From Chloroflexota bacterium (lineage in GTDB: Bacteria; Chloroflexota; Anaerolineae; Aggregatilineales; J027): DNA of 43,000 bases. The stretch covers positions 1 through 43,000 of the forward strand of contig JAKEEQ010000116.1 in NCBI GenBank assembly GCA_022616515.1, in the 5' to 3' direction. Shown here one piece after another: positions 1-7,800 of the stretch. Position numbers and translations under genes: made by a program. The notes beneath the pieces are model-generated. The model had not been told where the DNA came from, made no database searches, and saw nothing but the letters and a program-made list of their open reading frames with translations. The first letter of the stretch is position 1; each line of letters opens with the position of its first letter.

Positions 1-273
1 GCTGATTACAAGATTCAGAATATTCAGAATGAATTCTCGGTTGGTGATGAAATCATGGTGATGATTACCGACATTGACTATTCTGGCAAAGTCCGCTTGA
101 GTCGACAGGCTGTACTGGAAGGCTGGTCCCTTGAAGAAGCCCGTCAGAATGACAAGGGTCTCGGCAACAGTGGCGGTCGTGGTGGACGCGGCGGCGGTGG
201 TAATCGTGGCGGCGGCAATCGGGATCGCGGCGGTGGTAATCGTGGTGGCGGCGGTAATCGAAACCGCGACTAA
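1..273 (+). CDS. pnp: Polyribonucleotide nucleotidyltransferase, C-terminal fragment (partial)
   Basis: Partial gene whose 5' part lies before the window; the frame is open from base 1. The visible 90 residues contain the end of an S1 RNA-binding domain (VGDEIMVMITDID followed by GKVRLSRQAVLEG, a form typical of the PNPase C-terminus) and then a low-complexity tail of Gly, Arg and Asn built on GGGNR units (about residues 55-90). PNPase is a phosphorolytic 3'-5' exoribonuclease acting in mRNA decay, and the S1 domain and basic tail would bind RNA. RGG-like tails are seen on some PNPases and many RNA-binding proteins. Another S1 protein cannot be excluded because the catalytic domains are not in the window. 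A hairpin terminator follows 24 bases after the stop. Confidence 0.75.
   Translation, partial: ADYKIQNIQNEFSVGDEIMVMITDIDYSGKVRLSRQAVLEGWSLEEARQNDKGLGNSGGRGGRGGGGNRGGGNRDRGGGNRGGGGNRNRD
165..270 (+). repeat. GGNR-coding short tandem repeats in the pnp tail
   Basis: Imperfect repeats of the pattern ggcggtggtaatcgt encode GGGNR/RGGG units, giving a run of Arg-Gly-Gly motifs. Codons within the run vary between ggt and ggc, so the repeat is partly maintained at protein level rather than being a fresh slippage product. Confidence 0.7.
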
Positions 274-296
274 GACCAATTCAAGAGAAGTTTCGG

Positions 297-328
297 AGGG
301 TGGGCATATCGCTCACCCTTTTTGTTTT
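297..328 (+). terminator. Rho-independent terminator after pnp
   Basis: The arms agggtggg (297-304) and ctcaccct (312-319) pair over 8 bp with one G-U around a 7-base loop, and are followed by tttttgtttt. Confidence 0.8.
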
Positions 329-332
329 GGTG

Positions 333-338
333 TACAAT
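333..338 (+). promoter_or_regulatory. Candidate -10 box for the first receiver gene
   Basis: TACAAT lies just after the pnp terminator and about 26 bases before the ATG at 364. A start site near 345 would place the more upstream in-frame ATG at 337 outside the transcript. No clear -35 is seen. Confidence 0.4.
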
Positions 339-363
339 GACAAAAAAACATCGTGAGCCAGCC

Positions 364-1017
364 ATGTACGATCTCGTTGTCATTGATGATGACCCTGATA
401 TTGCTACCCTGATCAAGCTCATAATTAATCACCGGCTTGATATTCAGGTCAAAGTATTTACCAGTGCCGCTGCCGGGCAGCAATTCGTTCTCGCTAATCC
501 TCCCTCAATTATCATCTGTGACGACATGATGCCAGAAATGAGCGGCTTTGACGTTGCCCTCTCGATAAGTCGTCACGACGCCAACTGGCGCACCACCTTT
601 ATTCTGACCACCTCACGGGTTCTACCATCCCGCTATTGCAGCGATGAGGCTCTAGAGGCGATTGATGATGTCTTGACCAAGCCGTTTTCTCCGCTAGAAC
701 TGCTCGATATGATTCAGCGTTACATGCATCAGAAGCGGATCTTTATGGAAGCAATTGAATTTCAGGAACGGCTGTCAGAGATTATCCAGCATAAAACTGG
801 CTGGCGCTACTTTGTGTTTGAGTTTCACGACACTCCACGTCGCAAAATCATGGACATCATCCGCAGCGTCGTTTCCACGGCTGGCACTCCCGATGATCTG
901 GTTAGCTATGTCGATCAGCACCAGATTGATTTTGTAACCTTCGCCTCCCAACCTGATCTACTGGTAGAAGCCATTTGCCAGAGTGTCCCGACTCTTCAGG
1001 TGAAGTGTCTCAGATAA
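364..1017 (+). CDS. Response regulator receiver with eroded GGDEF-like C-terminal half
   Basis: 217 residues. The N-terminal receiver domain (about 1-120) has the acidic cluster IDDDPD, the phosphoacceptor Asp53 in ICDDMMPEMSG and the conserved Lys106 in LTKPFSP, so it should be phosphorylatable. The C-terminal half (about 130-217) matches no catalytic output domain. It shares a skeleton (W-x-Y, then a GTPDD motif, then a hydrophobic strand VTFAS) with the three paralogues at 1154, 1840 and 3869. In the 3869 protein this skeleton is clearly a GGDEF domain; here the GGDEF loop position reads YVDQHQIDF and all catalytic residues are lost. The ATG at 364 is chosen because a candidate -10 box overlaps the earlier in-frame ATG at 337. 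Role inferred: phospho-dependent protein-protein signalling, not c-di-GMP synthesis. The partner kinase is unknown; the large kinase at 4878 is the obvious candidate. Confidence 0.8.
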   Translation: MYDLVVIDDDPDIATLIKLIINHRLDIQVKVFTSAAAGQQFVLANPPSIIICDDMMPEMSGFDVALSISRHDANWRTTFILTTSRVLPSRYCSDEALEAIDDVLTKPFSPLELLDMIQRYMHQKRIFMEAIEFQERLSEIIQHKTGWRYFVFEFHDTPRRKIMDIIRSVVSTAGTPDDLVSYVDQHQIDFVTFASQPDLLVEAICQSVPTLQVKCLR

Positions 1018-1129
1018 AGAGTGATGTGGTGCCTGTCGATAATATAAGAATATCAACCAAAATCCTCTAAGAAGATGTTCTGTCCATAACCTAACAGAAT
1101 CCAAACAACATCCTGACCCCTAACTCCCT

Positions 1130-1135
1130 TACAAT
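1130..1135 (+). promoter_or_regulatory. Candidate -10 box (TACAAT) before the second receiver gene
   Basis: TACAAT lies 18 bases before the GTG start at 1154, with a strong Shine-Dalgarno AAAGGAGGT at 1141-1149 in between. No good -35 match is visible. Confidence 0.35.
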
Positions 1136-1153
1136 TGATAAAAGGAGGTAAGC

Positions 1154-1828
1154 GTGGCAGACATTTTGCTCGTTGATGACGGTGGTACTGAAATTCATGC
1201 ACTGATAATCCAGCGTGAGGTAGGAGATTATGAACTGCGGGAGTTTACCAATGCGTTAGAAGCAATTGAATACGCTCGTGACAACCCACCTATGCTGGTG
1301 ACATGTGATGGCAGGAATGTGATCACAGGATTAGACGTTGCTCGTATCCTACGGGACGATCCTCGAACAAGCCTCTGTCGTTTCATTCTGGTCGCTGCCC
1401 ACCACCTTTTTGTGAAACAAGCGCGTCAGAATGATAATGTGGATGACTCTTTGACAAAGCCTTTTGCGCCCGGAGAATTCTCAACTGTCGTCAAGAAACA
1501 ACTGTCTCTTTTGCGAGAACACTTCAATCCGTCATTCTTGCTGTTAAATAGTATTACCTTTCTCCCGCGCCTCCAAGAGACCACCCACAACACCAGCCAG
1601 TGGACCTATATAGCCGCCGATGTGCGCGGCTTGCATGATACGCTACAATGTCGCCGCTTTGGTGGGACCGTCCGCAGTGCATTCGCCGCGTATGGCACGC
1701 CCGAAGATTATGCGGGCTGCATTGATGAAGATACGGTTGGGATCGTCACATTTTCTCGATCCCCTGAACTCATTTTGGATCATCTCACGACTGAATGGAA
1801 AGAACTCAATATTCAATACATTCGATAA
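1154..1828 (+). CDS. Receiver-domain protein with eroded GGDEF-like C-terminal half
   Basis: 224 residues from a GTG start that is fixed by AAAGGAGGT 5 bases upstream. The receiver half keeps Asp8/Asp9 (LLVDD), the probable phosphoacceptor Asp52 (VTCDGRN) and Lys102 (LTKPFAP), but the usual MPxMxG loop after the Asp is replaced by GRNVITG, so it is divergent. The C-terminal half keeps the family skeleton QWTYIAAD ... AYGTPEDYAGCIDEDTVGIVTF, where a GGDEF loop would fall on CIDEDTVGI; no catalytic residues remain. It is a paralogue of the proteins at 364, 1840 and 3869, in the same orientation. Phosphorylation is plausible, enzymatic output is not. The next gene starts 11 bases downstream, suggesting co-transcription. 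Confidence 0.75.
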   Translation: MADILLVDDGGTEIHALIIQREVGDYELREFTNALEAIEYARDNPPMLVTCDGRNVITGLDVARILRDDPRTSLCRFILVAAHHLFVKQARQNDNVDDSLTKPFAPGEFSTVVKKQLSLLREHFNPSFLLLNSITFLPRLQETTHNTSQWTYIAADVRGLHDTLQCRRFGGTVRSAFAAYGTPEDYAGCIDEDTVGIVTFSRSPELILDHLTTEWKELNIQYIR

Positions 1829-1839
1829 ATGGAACTTTG

Positions 1840-2571
1840 ATGCAAATTTTGATTGCTTCTGGAAACAAAAATCTGAGAACTACCGTATCCGAGCTGCTCC
1901 GCGAGAAAATAGAGACAATCGAAGCCGCTTCATCGGTCATTGAGGCCGTTGAAAAGGTGTCATGGCATCTGCCCCATATTATCATCGGTGATGAGCGACT
2001 GCTGATACAAATTCGCGAGAATCTGCGCTCTATCCTGTTTTTCAATCCCATTCATTATATCGCGTTCAGCGAACAGCGGGGCCACACCTCACCAACTGTC
2101 ACACCGCTGGCAAGTCGCCTCGGACGTTCCATTGCTTACCTCAACATTCCATTTGAGTCCAACCAGCTTCTGGTGCAGGTCAATTCGACAAAAACAGTCA
2201 TTCGTATGGAAAAACTCCCATTTCGCCCTGTATTTACCAATGTAACTTTCGATGAGCGTATCATGGCGTGTTCGCGCAATAATCCGTCGTGGCACTATCT
2301 TGATCTTGAATTGGACGGCTTCAGAGGCTTTGCCGGGCAAACAACTGAACTTGGAGCAAATGCCATGCTTCAGGTACTGGCAATCAATATTTGCCGGGTG
2401 CTTGACGAGCACGGTACGCCAGATGACATGGCGGGTTATATTGGCGAGGGGCGGTTCGGCGTCATTTCACATCTGGGTTCAACGACCGAGCTTGCTGGTA
2501 TTCTTCAGGAGGAAGGAACACGCCAGCTTAAATCCAACAACATTGATTTAAAAGTATCGGTATTGCACTAA
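1840..2571 (+). CDS. Pseudo-receiver protein with eroded GGDEF-like domain
   Basis: 243 residues from ATG 1840, with GGAAC as a weak ribosome-binding site and 11 bases after the preceding stop. The first 120 residues follow the receiver pattern of hydrophobic strands (MQILIA, HIIIGDERLL, IHYIAFS), but the N-terminal acidic pair is replaced by SGNKN and the conserved Lys of the KPF motif reads IPF. Only Asp51 remains, so normal phosphorylation is doubtful. The second half is the best preserved after the 3869 paralogue: WHYLDLELDGF (cf. the DxDxF strand of GGDEF), DEHGTPDD, then YIGEGRFGVIS in place of the GGDEF loop. Probably a non-enzymatic partner protein of the same signalling set. Confidence 0.7.
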   Translation: MQILIASGNKNLRTTVSELLREKIETIEAASSVIEAVEKVSWHLPHIIIGDERLLIQIRENLRSILFFNPIHYIAFSEQRGHTSPTVTPLASRLGRSIAYLNIPFESNQLLVQVNSTKTVIRMEKLPFRPVFTNVTFDERIMACSRNNPSWHYLDLELDGFRGFAGQTTELGANAMLQVLAINICRVLDEHGTPDDMAGYIGEGRFGVISHLGSTTELAGILQEEGTRQLKSNNIDLKVSVLH

Positions 2572-2630
2572 TAGTTGTATTTGGAAATTGTGAAGTTTTG
2601 TTTATGCTACTCAATCAACTCAACGAATTG

Positions 2631-2639
2631 TGGTAAAGT
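2631..2639 (+). promoter_or_regulatory. Candidate extended -10 (TGG-TAAAGT)
   Basis: TGGTAAAGT lies about 40 bases before the TTG start of the dehydrogenase-like gene, in a 109-base gap. It is a weak match and no convincing -35 is seen. Confidence 0.3.
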
Positions 2640-2680
2640 AGAAGCAATCCTCACGAGCATACCACAACAGGACAGCGAAG

Positions 2681-3793
2681 TTGAGCACAATTCATGACGA
2701 TACGTTTGCCTTCATTTTTCATCCCATTAATATCAAGAGGGATGTTATTCGAAAGTATCCCTTCTGGGGGCGTGTGTTTGGCGAAGCCCAGATAAACTTC
2801 CTATCTCGTTTTTTCCCTCCAGTCTATATCAGCCAGATTGACGGAATCACGTCACAACATCACAGTCGTCAATTGACTGGCTGGTTTATTGCTGCCCCTT
2901 ACACGCCACAGGTCATGATGAGTTTGCCGCCGCGCCAGGTTTACAACAAGATTGTAGACTGCGGCGAAATGGCAATGGAACTGGGTGCAAAGATTCTGGG
3001 GCTGGGCGCATACACATCTGTAGTGGGCGACGGCGGCGTTACCATCGCCGAGCGGCTGGAAATACCCGTTACAACGGGCGACAGCTACACGGTTTATATC
3101 GCTGTGCAGGCGGTACGTGAGGCGGCAAAAATCATGGATATTCCGGTTCCGTCGGCGAAGACGGCAGTGGTAGGTGCCACCGGAGCCATCGGCGGGGCCT
3201 GTGCCGAAATGTTGGCTGGTGAAGTCGCTCATCTGGTGCTCATAGGGCGTCGCGAGGAGGCATTGGAAGTGGTAGAAGCCCGGTGCAGTGGTGGTAGAGC
3301 GACGGTTGTCACCAGCACCGATGTCAAAGATATTTACGACGCCGATCTCATTCTGACCGTAACCAGCGCGACTCATGCCGTGATTGAGCCGGAGCACATC
3401 AAACCAGGGGCAGTCGTTTGTGACGTGGCCCGTCCCCGTGATGTCAGCCAATTGGTTTACGAAAAACGCGACGATGTGCTTGTCTTTGAGGGCGGCATGA
3501 TTGATGTGCCGGGAGATGTACAGTTTAATTTCGATTTTGGCTTCCCGCCGGGCAAAGCCTTTGCCTGCATGGCGGAGACAATGGCCCTTGCGCTGGAAGG
3601 CTTGTATGGGGACTACACACTTGGTAAACACATCACAACGGAACGTTGTGTTCAGATAGGGCATATTGCGGAAAAACACGGCTTCCGTTTAAGCGGTTTT
3701 CGCAGCTTCGAAAAGGCAGTGAGCGAAGCCCATATTGACAGTATTCGTGAGAAAGCACGTGAGAATAGATTGGTCTGGGCACCGGAATTTTAG
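2681..3793 (+). CDS. COG5322-type NAD(P)-dependent dehydrogenase, acyl-ACP reductase-like
   Basis: 370 residues from a TTG start; no other in-frame ATG lies near the N-terminus and AGGACAG sits just upstream. A Rossmann fold is visible in the middle: AVVGATGAIGGACAEML (about residues 163-179), followed by the acidic/basic cofactor strand LVLIGRREEAL. Before it lies GAKILGLGAYTSVVGDGG, with TTGDSYTVY further on. This order (N-terminal substrate domain with LGxxTS and TTG, then GATGxIG) is that of predicted dehydrogenases of COG5322, the group that includes long-chain acyl-ACP reductase of cyanobacteria (fatty aldehyde formation for alkane synthesis). No aldehyde decarbonylase gene is nearby, so the substrate is uncertain; a shikimate-dehydrogenase-like role is a remote alternative. 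The gene sits inside the signalling island without evident functional link. Confidence 0.6.
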   Translation: MSTIHDDTFAFIFHPINIKRDVIRKYPFWGRVFGEAQINFLSRFFPPVYISQIDGITSQHHSRQLTGWFIAAPYTPQVMMSLPPRQVYNKIVDCGEMAMELGAKILGLGAYTSVVGDGGVTIAERLEIPVTTGDSYTVYIAVQAVREAAKIMDIPVPSAKTAVVGATGAIGGACAEMLAGEVAHLVLIGRREEALEVVEARCSGGRATVVTSTDVKDIYDADLILTVTSATHAVIEPEHIKPGAVVCDVARPRDVSQLVYEKRDDVLVFEGGMIDVPGDVQFNFDFGFPPGKAFACMAETMALALEGLYGDYTLGKHITTERCVQIGHIAEKHGFRLSGFRSFEKAVSEAHIDSIREKARENRLVWAPEF

Positions 3794-3807
3794 AACCTGA
3801 GGAAGTG

Positions 3808-3816
3808 TGTTACAAT
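3808..3816 (+). promoter_or_regulatory. Extended -10 promoter before receiver/GGDEF gene
   Basis: TGTTACAAT (TGN plus TACAAT) lies about 50 bases before ATG 3869. It has the same form as the SRP RNA promoter at 15325. Confidence 0.5.
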
Positions 3817-3868
3817 AGCCCCAAAATAATAATGTAGAGGTTGAGACCCCACGCGGGGAGGTACATTG

Positions 3869-4777
3869 ATGAGTAAAGGGCGTATATTAGTAGTCGAAGA
3901 CGACTTCGACATCTCAAACATGCTCCGTATCTATTTTAGTGGACAGGGGTATGATGTCGAGGTAGCTGCACGCGGTGGCGACGCACTTAAAATGACGCGT
4001 GAGGCTCTCCCCCAGCTCATTGTGCTGGATATTATGTTGCCAGATATGAACGGGTATGATGTATGCCGTGAGTTACGTACGACGACCCGCACCAGCCACA
4101 TTCCCATTATTTTCTTAACGCAGAAGGATGAACGCTCCGACAAAATTACCGGCCTAGAACTCGGTGCCGATGATTACATCACCAAGCCCTTTGACATCGA
4201 AGAACTCAAGCTTCGCGTCAAGAACCAGATTGAACGTGCCGAGCGTGAGAATTACACAGACCCCAACAGTGGTCTTCCCAGTAGTGCCCTTATTGAGGAG
4301 CGTCTGCGCGAACTGATGCGCTCGGACGATACCTGGACTTACTTAGATAGTAAAATAGACAACTTTGAAGATTTCAAAGAAGTATATGGCTTCGTGGCTG
4401 GCAATGAGGTGCTTCGCTTCATGGCTCTGTTGATGGGCGAAGTTGTTGACAGTCATGGCACACCCAACGATTTTCTCGGGCATCCCGGCGGTGACAATTT
4501 TGTCATTATCTCCTATGCCTCCGATGCCGAAGCTTTCCGCAATGCATTAGTGGAAAAGTTCAACGAGGATGTGCAGCAGCACTATTCGTTCATCGACCGC
4601 GAACGTGGGCACATGCTGCGCGAAAATAAAGAAGTACCGCTGATGACTCTATCGGTTGGCTCGGTCTCCAACGTTACCCATCATTTTGCGGACATCCGCG
4701 AAATCACGGAGCGTGCTGCCGAAGACCGTCGCAGCGGCGGGGCTGAAGACTTCGAAGAAATTGAAACCAGTTGGTAA
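3869..4777 (+). CDS. Response regulator with degenerate GGDEF domain (GGDNF)
   Basis: 302 residues from ATG 3869, with GGAGGT 6 bases upstream. The receiver domain (1-120) is complete: VEDD acidic cluster, phosphoacceptor Asp54 (VLDIMLPDMNG) and Lys106 (ITKPFD). From residue 130 a full-length GGDEF fold follows: DPNSGLPSSALIEERL (cf. DxLTGLxNR), SKIDNFEDFKEVYGFVAGNEVL (cf. DIDxFKxxNDxxGHxxGDxVL; split here as IDNF / GFVAGNEVL), and PGGDNFVIIS (residues 206-215) instead of GG(D/E)EF. The catalytic Glu is Asn, so diguanylate cyclase activity is not expected; GTP or c-di-GMP binding or a purely structural role is possible. It is the best-preserved member of the four-gene receiver/GGDEF family and lies directly upstream of the giant kinase. 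A terminator hairpin separates the two genes. Confidence 0.85.
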   Translation: MSKGRILVVEDDFDISNMLRIYFSGQGYDVEVAARGGDALKMTREALPQLIVLDIMLPDMNGYDVCRELRTTTRTSHIPIIFLTQKDERSDKITGLELGADDYITKPFDIEELKLRVKNQIERAERENYTDPNSGLPSSALIEERLRELMRSDDTWTYLDSKIDNFEDFKEVYGFVAGNEVLRFMALLMGEVVDSHGTPNDFLGHPGGDNFVIISYASDAEAFRNALVEKFNEDVQQHYSFIDRERGHMLRENKEVPLMTLSVGSVSNVTHHFADIREITERAAEDRRSGGAEDFEEIETSW

Positions 4778-4783
4778 CCCAGG

Positions 4784-4808
4784 CCCTCGTGATGTGCGAG
4801 GGTTTTGT
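4784..4808 (+). terminator. Rho-independent terminator after receiver/GGDEF gene
   Basis: ccctcg (4784-4789) pairs with cgaggg (4797-4802) around a 7-base loop, and is followed by ttttgt. Confidence 0.75.
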
Positions 4809-4877
4809 AAAACACAAACGTAGGAACATCGTGCGCTCTGTATTTCAGGCGTGCGTTGTCAATACACGGTGATCTAA

Positions 4878-7800
4878 ATGGACGCAGAGATTATTCTTGT
4901 GACGTTTGGGACAGTTGCTTCGGGCTGGATCTGGGCATTTACCAATCAGATGCTTAGAAGCCAGCGCCGCAAACGTCCTCTCATGACAAAACCCATCTTG
5001 CCGCTAAACTTGATGGACAACGAAAGCGGCGTGATTGTTGCTGAAGGACGTGGGCACCTTGTCTATATGAACGAGCGTGCCCGCGAATGGTTTGGCCTCA
5101 ATGGTGGCGAACCTAATCTGGCGGTTTTAGCCGGACGCGCTGAACCTGCCGAAATCTTCCACGAATTGTTCGCGGATGAAGGGCAGGCAACCTTCCGCCT
5201 CGGACTGCGCCGTATTGAGGCGACCTCGCATCTCATCCCTGACAATGAAGGCCGCCGCATGGTGGTGGTCATGCGGGAGATCAAACCGGCCAGTGATGAT
5301 GAAGGGCAGGACCCAACTCGCACCTTGATCGTGATTCAGGAAATCAGCAAGACCATCACCAGCGGTCTTGACCTCAGTGAGACACTCAGCGCGATTCTCA
5401 ACAGCATTGCTCAGGTGATGAGCTTTGACGCCGGGGAGATTACCCTGTGGGACCCGGAAATTAACGCCCTGCGGCCTGTTGGTCGCGTTGGTGATCGCGC
5501 CTACGCCAGCGAAATCGACAAGGTCGGCGGCGTATATGATCTTGATGAAGGTTTCACCGGATGGATCGCTCGCTATCGCCAGCCGCTGCTGTTAGGCGAT
5601 GTGAATGCCCGCGCCGATGTGCGCCCGAAACTCGAAAACTACCCGTACAATAGTTATATCGGCATGCCGCTGACCATCGGGGACCGCTTCATTGGCACGC
5701 TGGAACTGGCCGATTACGAATCCCACTCCTTTACTCATGAAGACATAGATTTACTGGAGGCCGTTGCTGGTCAGGCAGCCATTGCGATAGAAAACGCCCG
5801 CTTGACCAATGAACAGGCCAACCGTCTGGTGCAGCTTGCCGGACTTCAGCAGATTCTACAGGCCGCTGATGAACCCATTGAGCAGACCAAACTGTTTGCA
5901 CAACTTCACCAGCGCATTGCCGAATTAATGAAAGTAGAAGTTTGCGGGTCTCTGCTTTTCGATGAAGAAAATGATATTCTGATTAGCCAGCTTCCCTTTG
6001 AAGGTGTCGCCGATCAGGTGATTTCCGTCTTCCGCATTCCAGTGGAAGCGGGCAGCCCCGGTCGGGCACTGTGGGAAGGTGAACCCTGGTGGTTCAGTAA
6101 CGACGTCAAAAACGCGGAACGAGCGGGCCTGCTCAAACTGGATAATCTTGCGCAGGCCATCAATTTGCGGAATGCAGCCTTTATGCCGATGATGATTGGC
6201 AACAAGCGTATTGGCGCAATTCTCATCGGCAACAAGCGCGATGGCGGGTTCAATGACGACGATATGCGCCTGCTGAATATCTTTGTCGCGCAGGCTGCCG
6301 TCGTCATCGAAAATGCCGACCTGTATCGCCGCGAACAACGCCACATCGCCGAACTGGGTGGTCTGCAAGAAATTGCCCACATGATGCGCGTCGAGAACAT
6401 TGAACAACTTCTTGACGAAATCAACACACGTATTGCGGATGTCATGGGCGTGGAAAGTTGTGGTGTCCTGCTCTTTGAGGAAAATCCGGTTTCACAAGAA
6501 GAACAAAATTATATTCTTGTCGCCCAATCTCCTTTCTATGGGTTGGACGACGAGAGCATTCGCTTCTACCAGATTCCGGTTGTGGAACGCTCTGTTTTTG
6601 CACGGCTGCAAAAAGACATGGATCACTGGTATAGCAATGAACTGAGCGAAGAGGAATGGCCCGGAGCCATGAACTTTGCGCAAGCCGCCAGTTCAGTTGG
6701 TATGCGCCGGGTGCTGTTTGCGCCGCTGGTTATCGGTGGCGAGCGCGTCGGTCTGCTTCAAGTTGCCGATAAACTGGATGGGTCAGATTTTACGGCGAGT
6801 GATGCCCGTGTACTGGCAGTATCCGCCGGGCAGGCCGCCGTTCTCATCGACAATATACGCCTCCACCGTGAAACCAATCGTCTGAGCAAGGAAATTCAAG
6901 GACTGCAAAAGGTTGCGGAAATTATTTCAACCCGCGAAGTCATGAGCAGTTTGTTCAAAGATGTCCTTGCCGAAATCGCTGGTGTGATGGATGTGGAGTA
7001 CGGGGGATTTGGTATCCTCAACCAGACAACAGGCGATCTGGTATACACCAACGAGACTGTCTATGGTGGTGAGCTTCCCGCACCCATCAAATATGATGTC
7101 TACAGCCCGGACTTTGCCCACAGCGTCGTCCTCTCCCGCCGTCCCTTCCGCTCCAACGATGTCTTAAACGACCAGCGAACCATTGAAGCTTACCGGAAAA
7201 ATCTGGCACGCCTGGGCATTAACAGTGTCGTTACGGTGCCGATGATTATCAACCAGCGCGTCATTGGCGAATTTTTCCTGGGCAACAAGCGGCAGGGTGT
7301 TTTCACTGAAGATGACCAGCAAATCGCCCAGACGATTGCCGCGCAGGTCGCCGCTGCCATTGAACGTGTTCAACTTCAGGAAAACGTGGATCAGGACCTG
7401 CGTGCTCAGATTGCGCAGCAGCAAGCCCTTGACCGTGTGAGCCTTGAACTTAACGAAACGCTCTTGCTGGACCGCATTCTGGACGTCATTCGGGCCGAAG
7501 CACTGCGTACCACCAATGCCGATGACGTCAGTGTGGCGTTGTTCTACCCCCGCAATGAATGGGTGCGTGAAGATCTGCCACTCATTGAAACCCGTCTCGG
7601 CGTACGTGCTATTTTTAAAGACACGACCGAAGATGCACCATCCACTGAACATCGTTTGGCCCCGGTCGAGAAAATGGCCTACGACAAAGGCGGGCATATA
7701 TTTATTGAAGATTATCTGGGGTCGGACCTGCACCCTATTCCCGAAGAAGCGCGGGCTGCCATTGTCCAACCTATCCTGTTTGGCGAAGAAGTGGTCGGAC

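Noticed and set aside
2852-3679. 275-codon open frame on the minus strand
   Set aside because: Antisense to the COG5322-like dehydrogenase, rich in His/Arg without recognisable domains.
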